Translations under genes and position numbers: made by a program | NCBI RefSeq assembly: GCF_004005945.1 | Contig: NZ_SACS01000012.1 | Coordinates: 1-64,000, forward strand | Source: Rheinheimera riviphila | Lineage (GTDB): Bacteria > Pseudomonadota > Gammaproteobacteria > Enterobacterales > Alteromonadaceae | DNA length: 64,000 bases | Direction of reading: 5' to 3' | The notes under the pieces: generated by a model | Database searches by the model: none | What the model was told of the DNA's origin: nothing | Seen by the model: the letters and a program-made list of their open reading frames with translations, nothing else | Part shown: piece after piece, positions 43,369-51,514 of the stretch | Layout of the letters: every line of letters starts with the position of its first letter | How positions within the stretch are numbered: the stretch's first letter is position 1

Positions 43369-43862
43369 ACAGTCAATATTCGCGTCAATTTTGGCAATTT
43401 TTAAGCAGCTGTTCGCTGCTATTGGCGTTGCCGCTGCAGGCCGAAATCCGGGTGTTTGAAATTTTCTTAAAAGATCACTTATTTACGCCGACCACCTTGT
43501 ACCTGCCTGCCGGTGAAAAAGTAAAACTGGTGATCCACAATCAGGATCCAACACCAGAAGAGTTTGAAAGTTTTAGCCTGAACCGGGAAAAAGTGATCCT
43601 CGGCCATGGCAAAGGCGTGGTCTTTGTCGGGCCATTGCAGCCGGGTGAACATCAGTTTATCGGCGAATACAACCCCGATAGCGCGCGGGGTCAGATTGTG
43701 GTGTTGCCACAAGCGCAATGGTTGCAGCAAATGCAACCGGCAACAGCCACCGACGGCGTGAAAGAAACAGCTGCGAACACCAATACAAACCCCAATACAA
43801 ACCCCAATACAAACCCCAACACAAACACAATTAAGCCAGCCGGGGTGCCTGATGCTGATTAA
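43365..43862 (+). CDS. Cupredoxin-domain periplasmic protein with NTNP repeat tail
   Basis: 165 residues starting with TTG at 43365, overlapping the kinase stop (TTGA). Signal peptide ends ...LALPLQA; the cupredoxin-like domain (residues about 25-125: FEIFLKDHLFTPTTLYLPAGEKVKLVIHNQDPTPEEFES) lacks the Cys copper ligand, so it is not a classic blue copper protein. The family member next to FTR1-type permeases is thought to help iron delivery. The C-terminus carries a low-complexity Asn-Thr-Asn-Pro repeat encoded by a 12-bp tandem repeat. Overlaps the FTR1-like gene by 11 bp. Confidence 0.82.
   Translation: MNSQYSRQFWQFLSSCSLLLALPLQAEIRVFEIFLKDHLFTPTTLYLPAGEKVKLVIHNQDPTPEEFESFSLNREKVILGHGKGVVFVGPLQPGEHQFIGEYNPDSARGQIVVLPQAQWLQQMQPATATDGVKETAANTNTNPNTNPNTNPNTNTIKPAGVPDAD
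43781..43828 (+). repeat. 12-bp tandem repeat (three perfect copies plus one degenerate)
   Basis: CAATACAAACCC repeats at 43781, 43793 and 43805, with a degenerate fourth at 43817. Each unit encodes four residues (Asn-Thr-Asn-Pro register), so copy changes alter linker length without shifting the frame. Confidence 0.9.
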
Positions 43863-44604
43863 CGCCGTGGTGATGTTCTTGCGTGAATTATTGCCGCTGT
43901 TATTGCTGCTCAGCATGTTGCTGTTGTGGCAACGCGCGCACTGGCGCGGGTTGTTAGCGATTTTTACAGCCAGTGCGCTTGGCGGAATTTTGTTGTTAAC
44001 CAGTCAGTTCAGCCGGATTTCGGACTGGCTGGACGGGCAGGGCCTGGAACTGTTGTATGCCGCGTTATATCTGCTGACGGCGCTGTTGCTGGCGCTTGCG
44101 ATCTACCTCAGTCAGCGGCAACGGTTACCGATGTGGTTGGCGGCACTCGCCAGTAGTAGCCTGTGCGTCATTCATGGTGCCAATCTGGTGTTGTATTTAT
44201 GGTTTTATCAACGCACGCCAGCCGAGAGCCAGAGTTTATGGTTGGGGGCAGCGATGGGCGTTGGTATTGGTCTGAGCGTAGCGGTACTGCTGTATTATTT
44301 GACGCTGGAATGCCAGCGCTACTGGCGCTGGTCGTTGCCGCTAGTGCTGGCGCTCTTGGGCGCACGACAAATCAGTATGGCGGTGGCGATATTGATTCAA
44401 ACTGACTGGTTAACGCCTGGCGCAGTGCTTTGGGACAGTCAGCAATGGATCAGCGAACAATCGGAATATGGTTATTTCCTGAATGCGTTGATGGGATACG
44501 AGGCAACGCCTGGTGTCAGTTTGCTGCTGGCGATGCTGGGAAGTGTGCTGGGATTGCTGTGGCTAGGCCGTCGACTGGAGGTTCAAAATGTCCAAAACGA
44601 TTAA
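43852..44604 (+). CDS. FTR1-family iron permease-like protein, divergent
   Basis: 250 residues, about seven membrane helices. The N-terminal REGLE motif of FTR1/EfeU iron permeases appears as MFLRELLPLLLLL (Arg-Glu kept, second Glu lost), and the C-terminal GYEATPGVSLLLAML block is the family's typical last segment. The second REGxE motif is not evident. It may import iron with the cupredoxin-like partner or have a changed cargo. Its start overlaps the cupredoxin gene, and the outer-membrane gene starts within its end. Confidence 0.8.
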   Translation: MLINAVVMFLRELLPLLLLLSMLLLWQRAHWRGLLAIFTASALGGILLLTSQFSRISDWLDGQGLELLYAALYLLTALLLALAIYLSQRQRLPMWLAALASSSLCVIHGANLVLYLWFYQRTPAESQSLWLGAAMGVGIGLSVAVLLYYLTLECQRYWRWSLPLVLALLGARQISMAVAILIQTDWLTPGAVLWDSQQWISEQSEYGYFLNALMGYEATPGVSLLLAMLGSVLGLLWLGRRLEVQNVQND

Positions 44605-45325
44605 ACCGGTACAATACTGTTATCTATTGCCAGTGCTATGCGGACTGTTATTGCTGTCCACAGGCGCCGTGCAGGCCGAAGGTCGGGTGGTTGACAAGGT
44701 TTATCATCCTTATGTGCAGCCGCTGGAGCGGGAATTCGAGTACCGTTTTGCCTTTCAAAAACAAGCGGATCATCCCGACAACAACAATATCGCGCAAAAA
44801 ATCGGTTATGGCTTTTCGATTGCCGAACGGATGGCGCTGGAAATGTACGTGATGGCCGAGCGCGAGAGCCCCGAAGATTACAAACTGAGCGGTTACGAGC
44901 TGGAACTGCGCTGGATGTTAACCGAACAAGGCGAGTACAGCGCCGACTGGGGTTTGTTATTCGAATTAGAGCGGCAAAACAACAACGATAATTATGAATT
45001 CACCACCGGCCTGCTGATGGAAAAAGAATTCGGGCCGACCAGCCTGACGCTGAACGCACTGGCGGTGTATGAATGGGGCAATACGCTGGAATCTGAACTT
45101 GAAAGCGAATTCCGGCTGCAATACCGCTATCGGTGGTTACCACAAGTCCAACCGGCAATTGAATTTTATGCCGGCGAGAATTTCAAAGGGGCTGGCCCCA
45201 GCATGATGGGCCTGCACCGCTTTGATAAACAGGAACTGATTAAGTGGGAGTTTGCGGTGATCTTCGCGATTAACGATTCAACCGTAAACAACACACTGCG
45301 TTTTGCGGTGGAGTATGAGTTTTAG
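44588..45325 (+). CDS. Outer-membrane beta-barrel protein, unknown
   Basis: 245 residues with a signal peptide (ending ...LLLLSTGAVQA) and alternating amphipathic strands ending in a terminal Phe (RFAVEYEF), the outer-membrane insertion signature. RBS GGAGG before the ATG; it overlaps the permease end by 17 bp. Last gene of the operon. It could be the outer-membrane component for the iron module or an envelope-stress sensor; no transport family is recognised. Confidence 0.78.
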   Translation: MSKTIKPVQYCYLLPVLCGLLLLSTGAVQAEGRVVDKVYHPYVQPLEREFEYRFAFQKQADHPDNNNIAQKIGYGFSIAERMALEMYVMAERESPEDYKLSGYELELRWMLTEQGEYSADWGLLFELERQNNNDNYEFTTGLLMEKEFGPTSLTLNALAVYEWGNTLESELESEFRLQYRYRWLPQVQPAIEFYAGENFKGAGPSMMGLHRFDKQELIKWEFAVIFAINDSTVNNTLRFAVEYEF

Positions 45326-45419
45326 TTGAGAACTGAGAGCTAAGAGCCGAGAGCTAGGTTGCAATCAACAATTCACAACCGCTGCCCGCAGCAGATCCAT
45401 AATTTTGTACGACAGCCAC

Positions 45420-47084
45420 TCACCCCTTGGTGCATGGCTGCAGCAGATCCAGTTCAGATTGATAAACCCTGGTCTGCACTTTAAATAATCCCAACAAGCT
45501 GTGAAACAAGTTATCGTGACTAAGTGGCGTTGCCGTCTGCTGCGCCAGGCAACTGCCCGACAGCTGTTGCGCGCTGGCAAATTGCTCTGACATCCACCAA
45601 ATCATCGGCACCTGAGTTTGGGTCGCCGGCGCCATCCAATACGGCATACCGTGCAGATAAACACCGTTTTCGCCCAACGATTCACCATGATCGGACAGGT
45701 ATAACATGGCCGGAACCACGTCTTGTTGCAGTGCCAAACGTTGGATCACCGCCGCCAACAGCGCATCGGTGGCAACAATGCTGTTGTCATACGCATTCAC
45801 TACTTCAGGTTGGGCACAGTTTTGTAGCTGCTTATCACGGCATTCCGGTAGGAATTTTTTCTGTGATGCGTTGCTGCGCTTGAAGTACTCCGGCCCGTGA
45901 CTGCCAAGTTGATGTAGCACGATTAACCTGTCGCCTGTTGCTGGTTTTGCCAGCTCCAGTTCCAGCGCTTCCAACAACACTTCATCGTGACATTGACCAT
46001 CTTGACAAAGTGGCTGGTTTTGTTGCTGAAACAGCAGCTGGGTAGGCACCCTGGCACAAACGCCTTTGCAGCCAGAATTATTATCCAGCCAGCTGACATC
46101 GATGGCAGCGTATTGAAGAATATCCAGCACGTTACTACTGTTTTTGGCGGTTTTTTCCTGATAATTTTCGCGTCCCATATTCGAAAACATGCAAGGTACT
46201 GAATGCGCCGTTGCCGTGCCACAGGAGCTGACGTTGGTAAAGCTAGTCACCGGCAACCGAGCTAGTTGCGGATTGGTATTGCGTGGATAGCCGTTTAATG
46301 AAAACTGCGCCGCGCGAGCCGTTTCGCCGAGCACCAATACGACCAATCGCGGTTTTTCGGTGCGTACAGCAAACGGCTGCGTGGCGTCCTGTCCTTGCAT
46401 CAAAAACGCCGTTGGAAATTGTTCCGCAGCAAAGGCTTTGGACCAGGAAATACTGGCGGCCAACGGGCTTAGTGGCAGCGCATATTGTTTTACTTGTTTG
46501 AAATTTCGAAAAAAGGTGGCGAATTCGGCGCGCTGAACGGCGGCTAAGCTCATCATCGCACTGATCACTGCAACTGTCAGCAGCAGCCATTGGCCGGCAT
46601 AACGCCACAGCTTTGGATAGGGGGTGCTGATCCAGCGACACGCCAGTAGCGGTAATGCCATGAGCAAAGTAACAGACCACAACAAACCACTGGTTAACAT
46701 GGCGCTGGCTTCGGCAACGTCTGTTTCAACGGCGTTTTGTAGCATGTCCCGGTCAATCACGATGCCAAAACGACTGATAAAATAATGGCTGACCGCCCCC
46801 AGCAAACACAGCAGCAACAGTACAGGCTTTTGACTGACTTTAAAACTAAACAACAGCAACAACAGCCAGTTGAGTAAAAACAGCAACGCCAGCACGCTGA
46901 GTTGCAAGCTAACTTGGCCGGGGATTTTTTGTTGCAATTGCTGCAAAAACGGCAGATTGACACTGACACTCAACCACAACGCCGCGATTAGCGAAAACAG
47001 CAGCGGGTGTAATGACAGTCGCGGTCTTCGGAAATCACGCAAAGTGCGAATGGAAAAAAATGGACGTGCAACGACTTCAGACAT
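45420..47084 (-). CDS. eptA: Phosphoethanolamine transferase, EptA family
   Basis: 554 residues from the ATG at 47084 (GGAG upstream). Five N-terminal membrane helices, then a periplasmic sulfatase-fold domain: VLGETARAAQFSLNGY (metal Glu), SSCGTATAHSVPCMFS (nucleophile Thr), VSWLDNNSGCKGVCARV and LSDHGESLGENGVYLHGMPY (metal Asp/His). Paired cysteines stabilise the domain. EptA adds phosphoethanolamine to lipid A phosphate, giving polymyxin resistance, and is a classic PmrA target. It overlaps the PAP2 gene by 8 bp, downstream of the box at 47840. Confidence 0.93.
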   Translation of the reverse strand: MSEVVARPFFSIRTLRDFRRPRLSLHPLLFSLIAALWLSVSVNLPFLQQLQQKIPGQVSLQLSVLALLFLLNWLLLLLFSFKVSQKPVLLLLCLLGAVSHYFISRFGIVIDRDMLQNAVETDVAEASAMLTSGLLWSVTLLMALPLLACRWISTPYPKLWRYAGQWLLLTVAVISAMMSLAAVQRAEFATFFRNFKQVKQYALPLSPLAASISWSKAFAAEQFPTAFLMQGQDATQPFAVRTEKPRLVVLVLGETARAAQFSLNGYPRNTNPQLARLPVTSFTNVSSCGTATAHSVPCMFSNMGRENYQEKTAKNSSNVLDILQYAAIDVSWLDNNSGCKGVCARVPTQLLFQQQNQPLCQDGQCHDEVLLEALELELAKPATGDRLIVLHQLGSHGPEYFKRSNASQKKFLPECRDKQLQNCAQPEVVNAYDNSIVATDALLAAVIQRLALQQDVVPAMLYLSDHGESLGENGVYLHGMPYWMAPATQTQVPMIWWMSEQFASAQQLSGSCLAQQTATPLSHDNLFHSLLGLFKVQTRVYQSELDLLQPCTKG

Positions 47085-47790
47085 CTGTGGACTCCTGTGG
47101 ATATAACCGGTAAAACCAACGCACATTCAAACTTGCAATTAACCAGCAAATAGCTGCTGTCGCGATATCGTGCGAAATAAAATGAGCGCCACGTAATTGT
47201 TGGGTAAAACCAAGCAGCAAGCCGAGGCTGATACAACACCATAAGCCGGTTTTGGCGAGCGAAGGGCGCACCACCAACAAGAAGTAGTAGCTGGCCAGCC
47301 AGCTGTAACCAATACTGGCGTGCCCGGCCGGAAAACACTGGTTCGCTGCCATCGACGCCGGACGGGGGCTAAACAAGCCAATAAAAGGGTGGGTGCCGCC
47401 AAATTGTTGTAAATCCCAGGGGCATTCCATCGGGATCAATTTCTTCAGCACCGCGATGCTGGTAAAACATAACACCAGATTAAATAACAACAGACCCAAA
47501 GCACGTTGGGCTATCGAGCGTTTGCCAGCAATGGCCTGACTTAGCCAATACAGTAGCAAGCTCAGTACAACCAGCTGATTGAGCTGTCGTACCGCCTGAT
47601 GTAATAACGTTTCGGTCAGCCAGTACTGTTTTAACTGCCATTGCCCGCCTTGCAGCTGATAAAACCAACTGGCTAGAACCTGATCAACGCCAGCGCCGTA
47701 AGCGAGCACAAACGCCAGACTCAGCAGTGCAAGTGGCACGAACACTGTTGTTTGCCAGTGCTGTTGCTGGCCAAAAATGGGTGGCATCAT
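47077..47790 (-). CDS. PAP2-family membrane phosphatase
   Basis: 237 residues, about six membrane helices. Phosphatase motifs: KKLIPMECPWDL (first, variant without RP), CFPAGHASIGYSW (PSGH-like, His) and RGAHFISHDIATA (His/Asp). This group includes lipid A 1-phosphatases (LpxE) and undecaprenyl-pyrophosphate phosphatases. Overlap with eptA suggests it trims or recycles lipid phosphates for EptA's modification (PAP2 plus EptA pairs act on the 1-phosphate of lipid A in some species). The start follows the PmrA-type box by 49 bp. Confidence 0.87.
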   Translation of the reverse strand: MMPPIFGQQQHWQTTVFVPLALLSLAFVLAYGAGVDQVLASWFYQLQGGQWQLKQYWLTETLLHQAVRQLNQLVVLSLLLYWLSQAIAGKRSIAQRALGLLLFNLVLCFTSIAVLKKLIPMECPWDLQQFGGTHPFIGLFSPRPASMAANQCFPAGHASIGYSWLASYYFLLVVRPSLAKTGLWCCISLGLLLGFTQQLRGAHFISHDIATAAICWLIASLNVRWFYRLYPQESTDV

Positions 47791-47823
47791 CGGTTTTCGC
47801 AGCGGATTTTCCTGAATAGAAAC

Positions 47824-47856
47824 AGCGTACTTCTAAAGGCTTAAGGTAAACTTAAG
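47824..47856 (-). promoter_or_regulatory. PmrA-type box and promoter of PAP2-eptA
   Basis: CTTAAG-N5-CTTAAG, a perfect palindromic-repeat box, at 47840-47856, with the -10-like hexamer TACGCT (47829-47824 on the minus strand) exactly 10 bp downstream of the box. The PAP2 start codon is 49 bp from the box. Confidence 0.8.
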
Positions 47857-47915
47857 TAACGGTTTTTGAAGGGGAAATGAGCAAGTTTTTAGCGAAAAAT
47901 CCTGCTCATTCAAGT

Positions 47916-49976
47916 CTATTTGGCGGGTGTTGGTACTTTTATTGTCGTTGTCGCTGCGACGACATCGCATTGTGCTTTGGCGGGGTATTTACGTTCGCGA
48001 TACAAATAAGAGGGCAATTGCACTTGCGCCAGGGCTTTTTGATATTGCGCTGGGCTGACGGGTTGATCGCTTAATGTCAGCTGTTTAAGTTTTTGGTCAT
48101 AATGTGCCAACACCGCCGTTTGATCCGGCTTCAAAATCGTCAGTTGGTGTTGTTCCATCAGCGCAAAATAGTTATCAAACTGCAGTAAAGCGCGCCCCGG
48201 ACTGCTGCTGTCTAACGTCAGATCGCGTCCCAACAGTGGGTGACAAGCCGACACACCGATCATCGACAGCAGCGTAGGTGCTAAATCAATCTGGCTGCTG
48301 AGGGTCTTGATCACACCAGGTTTAACGCTGCCACCCAACATTAAGCCAGGAATTTGGAATTTTTCGACCGGCACCAGATTGCTGCCATACACCCGATTGT
48401 CGTGATCGGCGACAATCAAAAATAAGGTGTCCTGCCAGTAGGCGCTTTGCTTCGCCTGACGGATAAATTTCGCCATCGCCCAATCGGCATATTTCACCGC
48501 GTTATTGACGGTATTTTTTGGCTGCTCATGCAAGTCAATGCGGCCGTCCGGAAATTCAAAAGGTTCGTGATTGCTGGAGGTAAAAATCAGGCTGAAAAAC
48601 GGCTGCTGCTGTTGATGCAGTCGCTGTAACTGGAGATGGGCGCTATCAAACACATCTTCATCACTGGCGCCCCAGCTGCCAATAAATTTCGCCGCTGGCA
48701 TGTTGTTTTGATCAACCATCTCTGAAAAACCGTTGGCCGAAAAAAAGCCTCGCATATTGTCAAAATGCGCTTCGCCGCCATAGACAAACTGGGTGTGATA
48801 ACCCTGTTGCTGCAAAATACTGGCAATGGTGGCGAAGTTTTGCTGACTATTCGACAGCTTGACCACACTTTGCGCCGGAGTGGGCATAAAACCAGCGACG
48901 ACCGCTTCAATGCCCCGCACCGAACGGGTACCGGTGGCGTAAAGCTGATCAAACCAAATTCCTTGTGCTTTGAGTTGCTCCAATTCTGGTGTCACACCAA
49001 CGCCGCCCAACGACTTTACAAAAGTAGCGCCCATACTTTCTTGTAAAATAATCACCAGATTTAAAGGCTTAGTGCGCGGCATTGTCGCTGTTTGCTGATG
49101 TAAGGTTGGATAAGCTGCCTGTTTAAACTGATAACTTTGCAGCCAGGGCCAATCGAGCGCAGCTTTGAGCATCGTTTGCGGTTCCAGCTTGCCGTAGATA
49201 TCGCTGGAGCGTGCTTCGTGGCGCATGCTATAAGCCGCGTATAACACCGAATATGGCGAATTAATTACCAGCGAATTGACCAGCGCATCGGCGGTGATGG
49301 CAAAAGTGGCCGGGTTCGCCGGGCGATGATCGGTCGTCGAGCGAATGGCCATCACGACCAGGATCAGTGCCAGTGGCCAGCTGAGCCACAGCAGCAGCGG
49401 GCGTTGCAGCTTGCCTTGCGGAGTCAAAACCGGTTTTTTCAGCAGCTGCGTCGCCCCCCAAATGAGCACAGCGGTGCAGGTAAGGCCCAACAGTAACGAT
49501 CCGCGGAATCCATGCCATAAGGTGGCAAACACTTCTTTGGGGTATTTCAGGTATTCCAGATACAAGCGGTTAGGGCGAATATCGTATTGTGCGATAAAAG
49601 CGGGTGTCGACAGCTCGATAAAAATAATCAGCCCTAACATCGCCAGGCACCAGAGGTAACTAAACCGTTGCCAGCGCTGGTAACTTCGCGCCAATGCTGC
49701 CAGTGGCAACAACAATAACGGGATAGCCAGCAGCAGTCCAAGCAACATCAAATCAGCCCGAACCCCTTGCAGTAATAACCAGCCAAATTGGCCGGTCTGC
49801 TGCACCCGCTCAAATTGCCATAACAAAAGTCCAAGACGACTGATCGACAATAGCCCCAGCGCCAATATTAAAAACTGCCCAAAAATCTGGTATGGCGCCA
49901 GCAGGCGTCGGAAATTTGCCACGACAGACAACAGCATAGGCAACAATGCTGGTAGCGAAACAGGGACAATCATCAC
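47916..49976 (-). CDS. LTA synthase family sulfatase-fold phosphotransferase
   Basis: 686 residues. Five membrane helices within about 1-200, then a sulfatase-fold periplasmic domain: IILQESMGATFVKSLGG (metal Glu), ATGTRSVRGIEAV (nucleophile Thr), SSNHEPFEFP and IVADHDNRVYG (metal Asp/His). Gram-negative members of the LTA-synthase family transfer phosphoglycerol or phosphoethanolamine to periplasmic glycans or lipids. It has its own PmrA-type box at 50028, so it likely joins the envelope-modification regulon. Monocistronic, same direction as PAP2-eptA. Confidence 0.88.
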   Translation of the reverse strand: MMIVPVSLPALLPMLLSVVANFRRLLAPYQIFGQFLILALGLLSISRLGLLLWQFERVQQTGQFGWLLLQGVRADLMLLGLLLAIPLLLLPLAALARSYQRWQRFSYLWCLAMLGLIIFIELSTPAFIAQYDIRPNRLYLEYLKYPKEVFATLWHGFRGSLLLGLTCTAVLIWGATQLLKKPVLTPQGKLQRPLLLWLSWPLALILVVMAIRSTTDHRPANPATFAITADALVNSLVINSPYSVLYAAYSMRHEARSSDIYGKLEPQTMLKAALDWPWLQSYQFKQAAYPTLHQQTATMPRTKPLNLVIILQESMGATFVKSLGGVGVTPELEQLKAQGIWFDQLYATGTRSVRGIEAVVAGFMPTPAQSVVKLSNSQQNFATIASILQQQGYHTQFVYGGEAHFDNMRGFFSANGFSEMVDQNNMPAAKFIGSWGASDEDVFDSAHLQLQRLHQQQQPFFSLIFTSSNHEPFEFPDGRIDLHEQPKNTVNNAVKYADWAMAKFIRQAKQSAYWQDTLFLIVADHDNRVYGSNLVPVEKFQIPGLMLGGSVKPGVIKTLSSQIDLAPTLLSMIGVSACHPLLGRDLTLDSSSPGRALLQFDNYFALMEQHQLTILKPDQTAVLAHYDQKLKQLTLSDQPVSPAQYQKALAQVQLPSYLYRERKYPAKAQCDVVAATTTIKVPTPAK

Positions 49977-50011
49977 AGATCTTCAGCTCTTACAAAAACA
50001 TCGGAGCTAGC

Positions 50012-50044
50012 AGACTAAAGGGCAATTCTTAAGAAAGACTTAAG
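50012..50044 (-). promoter_or_regulatory. PmrA-type box and promoter of the LTA-synthase-like gene
   Basis: CTTAAG-N5-CTTAAG at 50028-50044 with the -10-like hexamer TAGTCT (50017-50012, minus strand) 10 bp after it. The start codon is 51 bp from the box. Confidence 0.8.
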
Positions 50045-50109
50045 TTTGTACTCAAAACCGAGGATCATCAGGGGTAGACTGTAGTCGTCGGAAAGTTTCA
50101 GCCTCATTC

Positions 50110-50128
50110 GCAAATGCAAATTATTGTC
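50110..50128 (+). promoter_or_regulatory. Fur/Zur-like box upstream of the His-rich/HupE operon
   Basis: GCAAATGCAAATTATTGTC matches 13 of 19 Fur consensus positions and is strikingly similar to the box at 3398 (shared AATGC-AAT-ATTGTC). It lies at the start of the His-rich gene and may be read by Fur or by the related zinc regulator Zur; the metal-binding context leaves both open. Confidence 0.58.
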
Positions 50129-50639
50129 ATTGAGCGATGAAACCGTTAGACTTCGGTGGTTGTTTTACTGTTGGTGTCTCAATTTGACGCGTGTTCTGCT
50201 CCTGTTGATGTTTTTATGCCAGCAACTTTCGATGGCAGTTAAGCCTATGGTGCTGCATTTACCTGGCGAGTCGCATCACATGCTGGTATCGATGACACAA
50301 CCGCATAGCCATGCTACAAAGCAGCATGATGCACATCAAAGCGGCCATCAACACGGTCATAACAACGGTCACGATAATCACAACGACTTCTATAACGAAG
50401 ATTTCGACCACAACGACCACCGCTTAGCTCCCGAAATAACGCCGCTGGTCGCTGCTACATCCGCTGAAAGCCACGACGAATCGTCGCACGAACAGGCCAA
50501 ACATCTGCAAGGACAGGCCGATGTTCCGTCCCAACAACAGCTTTTTCCTGCCATGTCAGCAGGTAATGAAAGTTATCGCTATCAAAACCAACTTATTGGT
50601 ATTACCCACAGCCCACCCGTTCCACCGCCAAACGCCTGA
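50124..50639 (+). CDS. His-rich exported protein (putative metal-binding)
   Basis: 171 codons if started at the TTG at 50124. A hydrophobic segment (NLTRVLLLLMFLCQQLSMA) serves as signal or anchor, followed by a histidine-rich domain around residues 60-95 (SHATKQHDAHQSGHQHGHNNGH and similar). The Fur-like box overlaps this TTG, so the real start is probably somewhat downstream, but no in-frame ATG keeps the signal; the start is unresolved. A His cluster before a HupE/UreJ gene suggests Ni, Co or Zn handling. Strand and frame are firm; N-terminus is not. Confidence 0.65.
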   Translation: MSLSDETVRLRWLFYCWCLNLTRVLLLLMFLCQQLSMAVKPMVLHLPGESHHMLVSMTQPHSHATKQHDAHQSGHQHGHNNGHDNHNDFYNEDFDHNDHRLAPEITPLVAATSAESHDESSHEQAKHLQGQADVPSQQQLFPAMSAGNESYRYQNQLIGITHSPPVPPPNA

Positions 50640-50794
50640 TACCAGGCAATTTAGTTCTATTTTTGATTTTAAATCAGGCGTCTGATTAGGCGTCGTAATG
50701 CATCTGATGCGTACGATACTCAAAAGGGTACTTTTGGCTGCTGGCCGTTTTGTATTCGGAGTTTACGTGTCGGTTTTACCAAGAGGAAGCAACG

Positions 50795-51505
50795 ATGTTG
50801 TTCAAAGGATCAGCGTTTAAAAACAAATTGCTGTGGCTTTTTACGCTGCTGTGGCTGGGGTTGTGTACAACGTCAGCCTTTGGCCATGGCGTAGAAGCCG
50901 GCGATCAGGCGTTTATCGAACAGGCCAAAGGTCTGCAACTACTGCCTTTTATTTATCTGGGTGCCAAACACATGGTGACCGGTTATGACCACTTGCTGTT
51001 TCTGGCGGCAGTGATGTTCTTTTTATACCGGATGAAAGATATCGCTCTGTACGTCACGCTGTTTGCAGTGGGTCACAGTTTAACGTTGCTTGGCGGCGTA
51101 TTAAGCGGTTTTCATGTCAACCCATATCTGGTGGACGCTTTGATTGGTCTGTCAATCGTTTACAAAGCCCTGGATAACATGCAGGCGTTTGAAAGTTGGT
51201 TGGGTAAAAGGCCAGATCCAAAACTTATGGTATGGCTGTTTGGGCTTGTTCATGGTTTTGGTCTTGCCAGTAAAGTGCAGGATTTTTCGCTGGAGCCACT
51301 TGGCCTGGTTGGCAATATGCTGGCGTTTAATGTCGGCGTCGAATTAGGGCAGTTGCTGGCACTGGGGTTGATCCTGATTCTGATGAATTTCTGGCGGCTG
51401 CGTCCTTCTTTTCAGCATCATGCATTCCGGTCGAATCAACTGTTGATGACTGCCGGTTTTGTGTTCTTCTTTTATCAAATGACCGGCCTGTTTCTGGTCG
51501 CCTAA
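50795..51505 (+). CDS. HupE/UreJ family membrane protein
   Basis: 236 residues from the ATG at 50795 (GAGGAA upstream). Cleavable N-terminus ending TTSAFGHGVEAG, then five or six helices with the HupE signature KHMVTGYDHLLFLAAVMFF, VGHSLTL and FGLVHGFGLASK histidines. The family transports nickel or related metals for hydrogenase and urease; a HupE without those enzymes, as here, may serve other metal supply. Followed by two small genes in one run, after the Fur/Zur-like box. Confidence 0.87.
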   Translation: MLFKGSAFKNKLLWLFTLLWLGLCTTSAFGHGVEAGDQAFIEQAKGLQLLPFIYLGAKHMVTGYDHLLFLAAVMFFLYRMKDIALYVTLFAVGHSLTLLGGVLSGFHVNPYLVDALIGLSIVYKALDNMQAFESWLGKRPDPKLMVWLFGLVHGFGLASKVQDFSLEPLGLVGNMLAFNVGVELGQLLALGLILILMNFWRLRPSFQHHAFRSNQLLMTAGFVFFFYQMTGLFLVA

Positions 51506-51514
51506 GGAATTGTG

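Noticed and set aside
45326-45419. Short purine-rich repeats GAGAGCTA / GAGCCGAGAGCTA between convergent genes
   Set aside because: Only two short copies; no structure or function can be supported.
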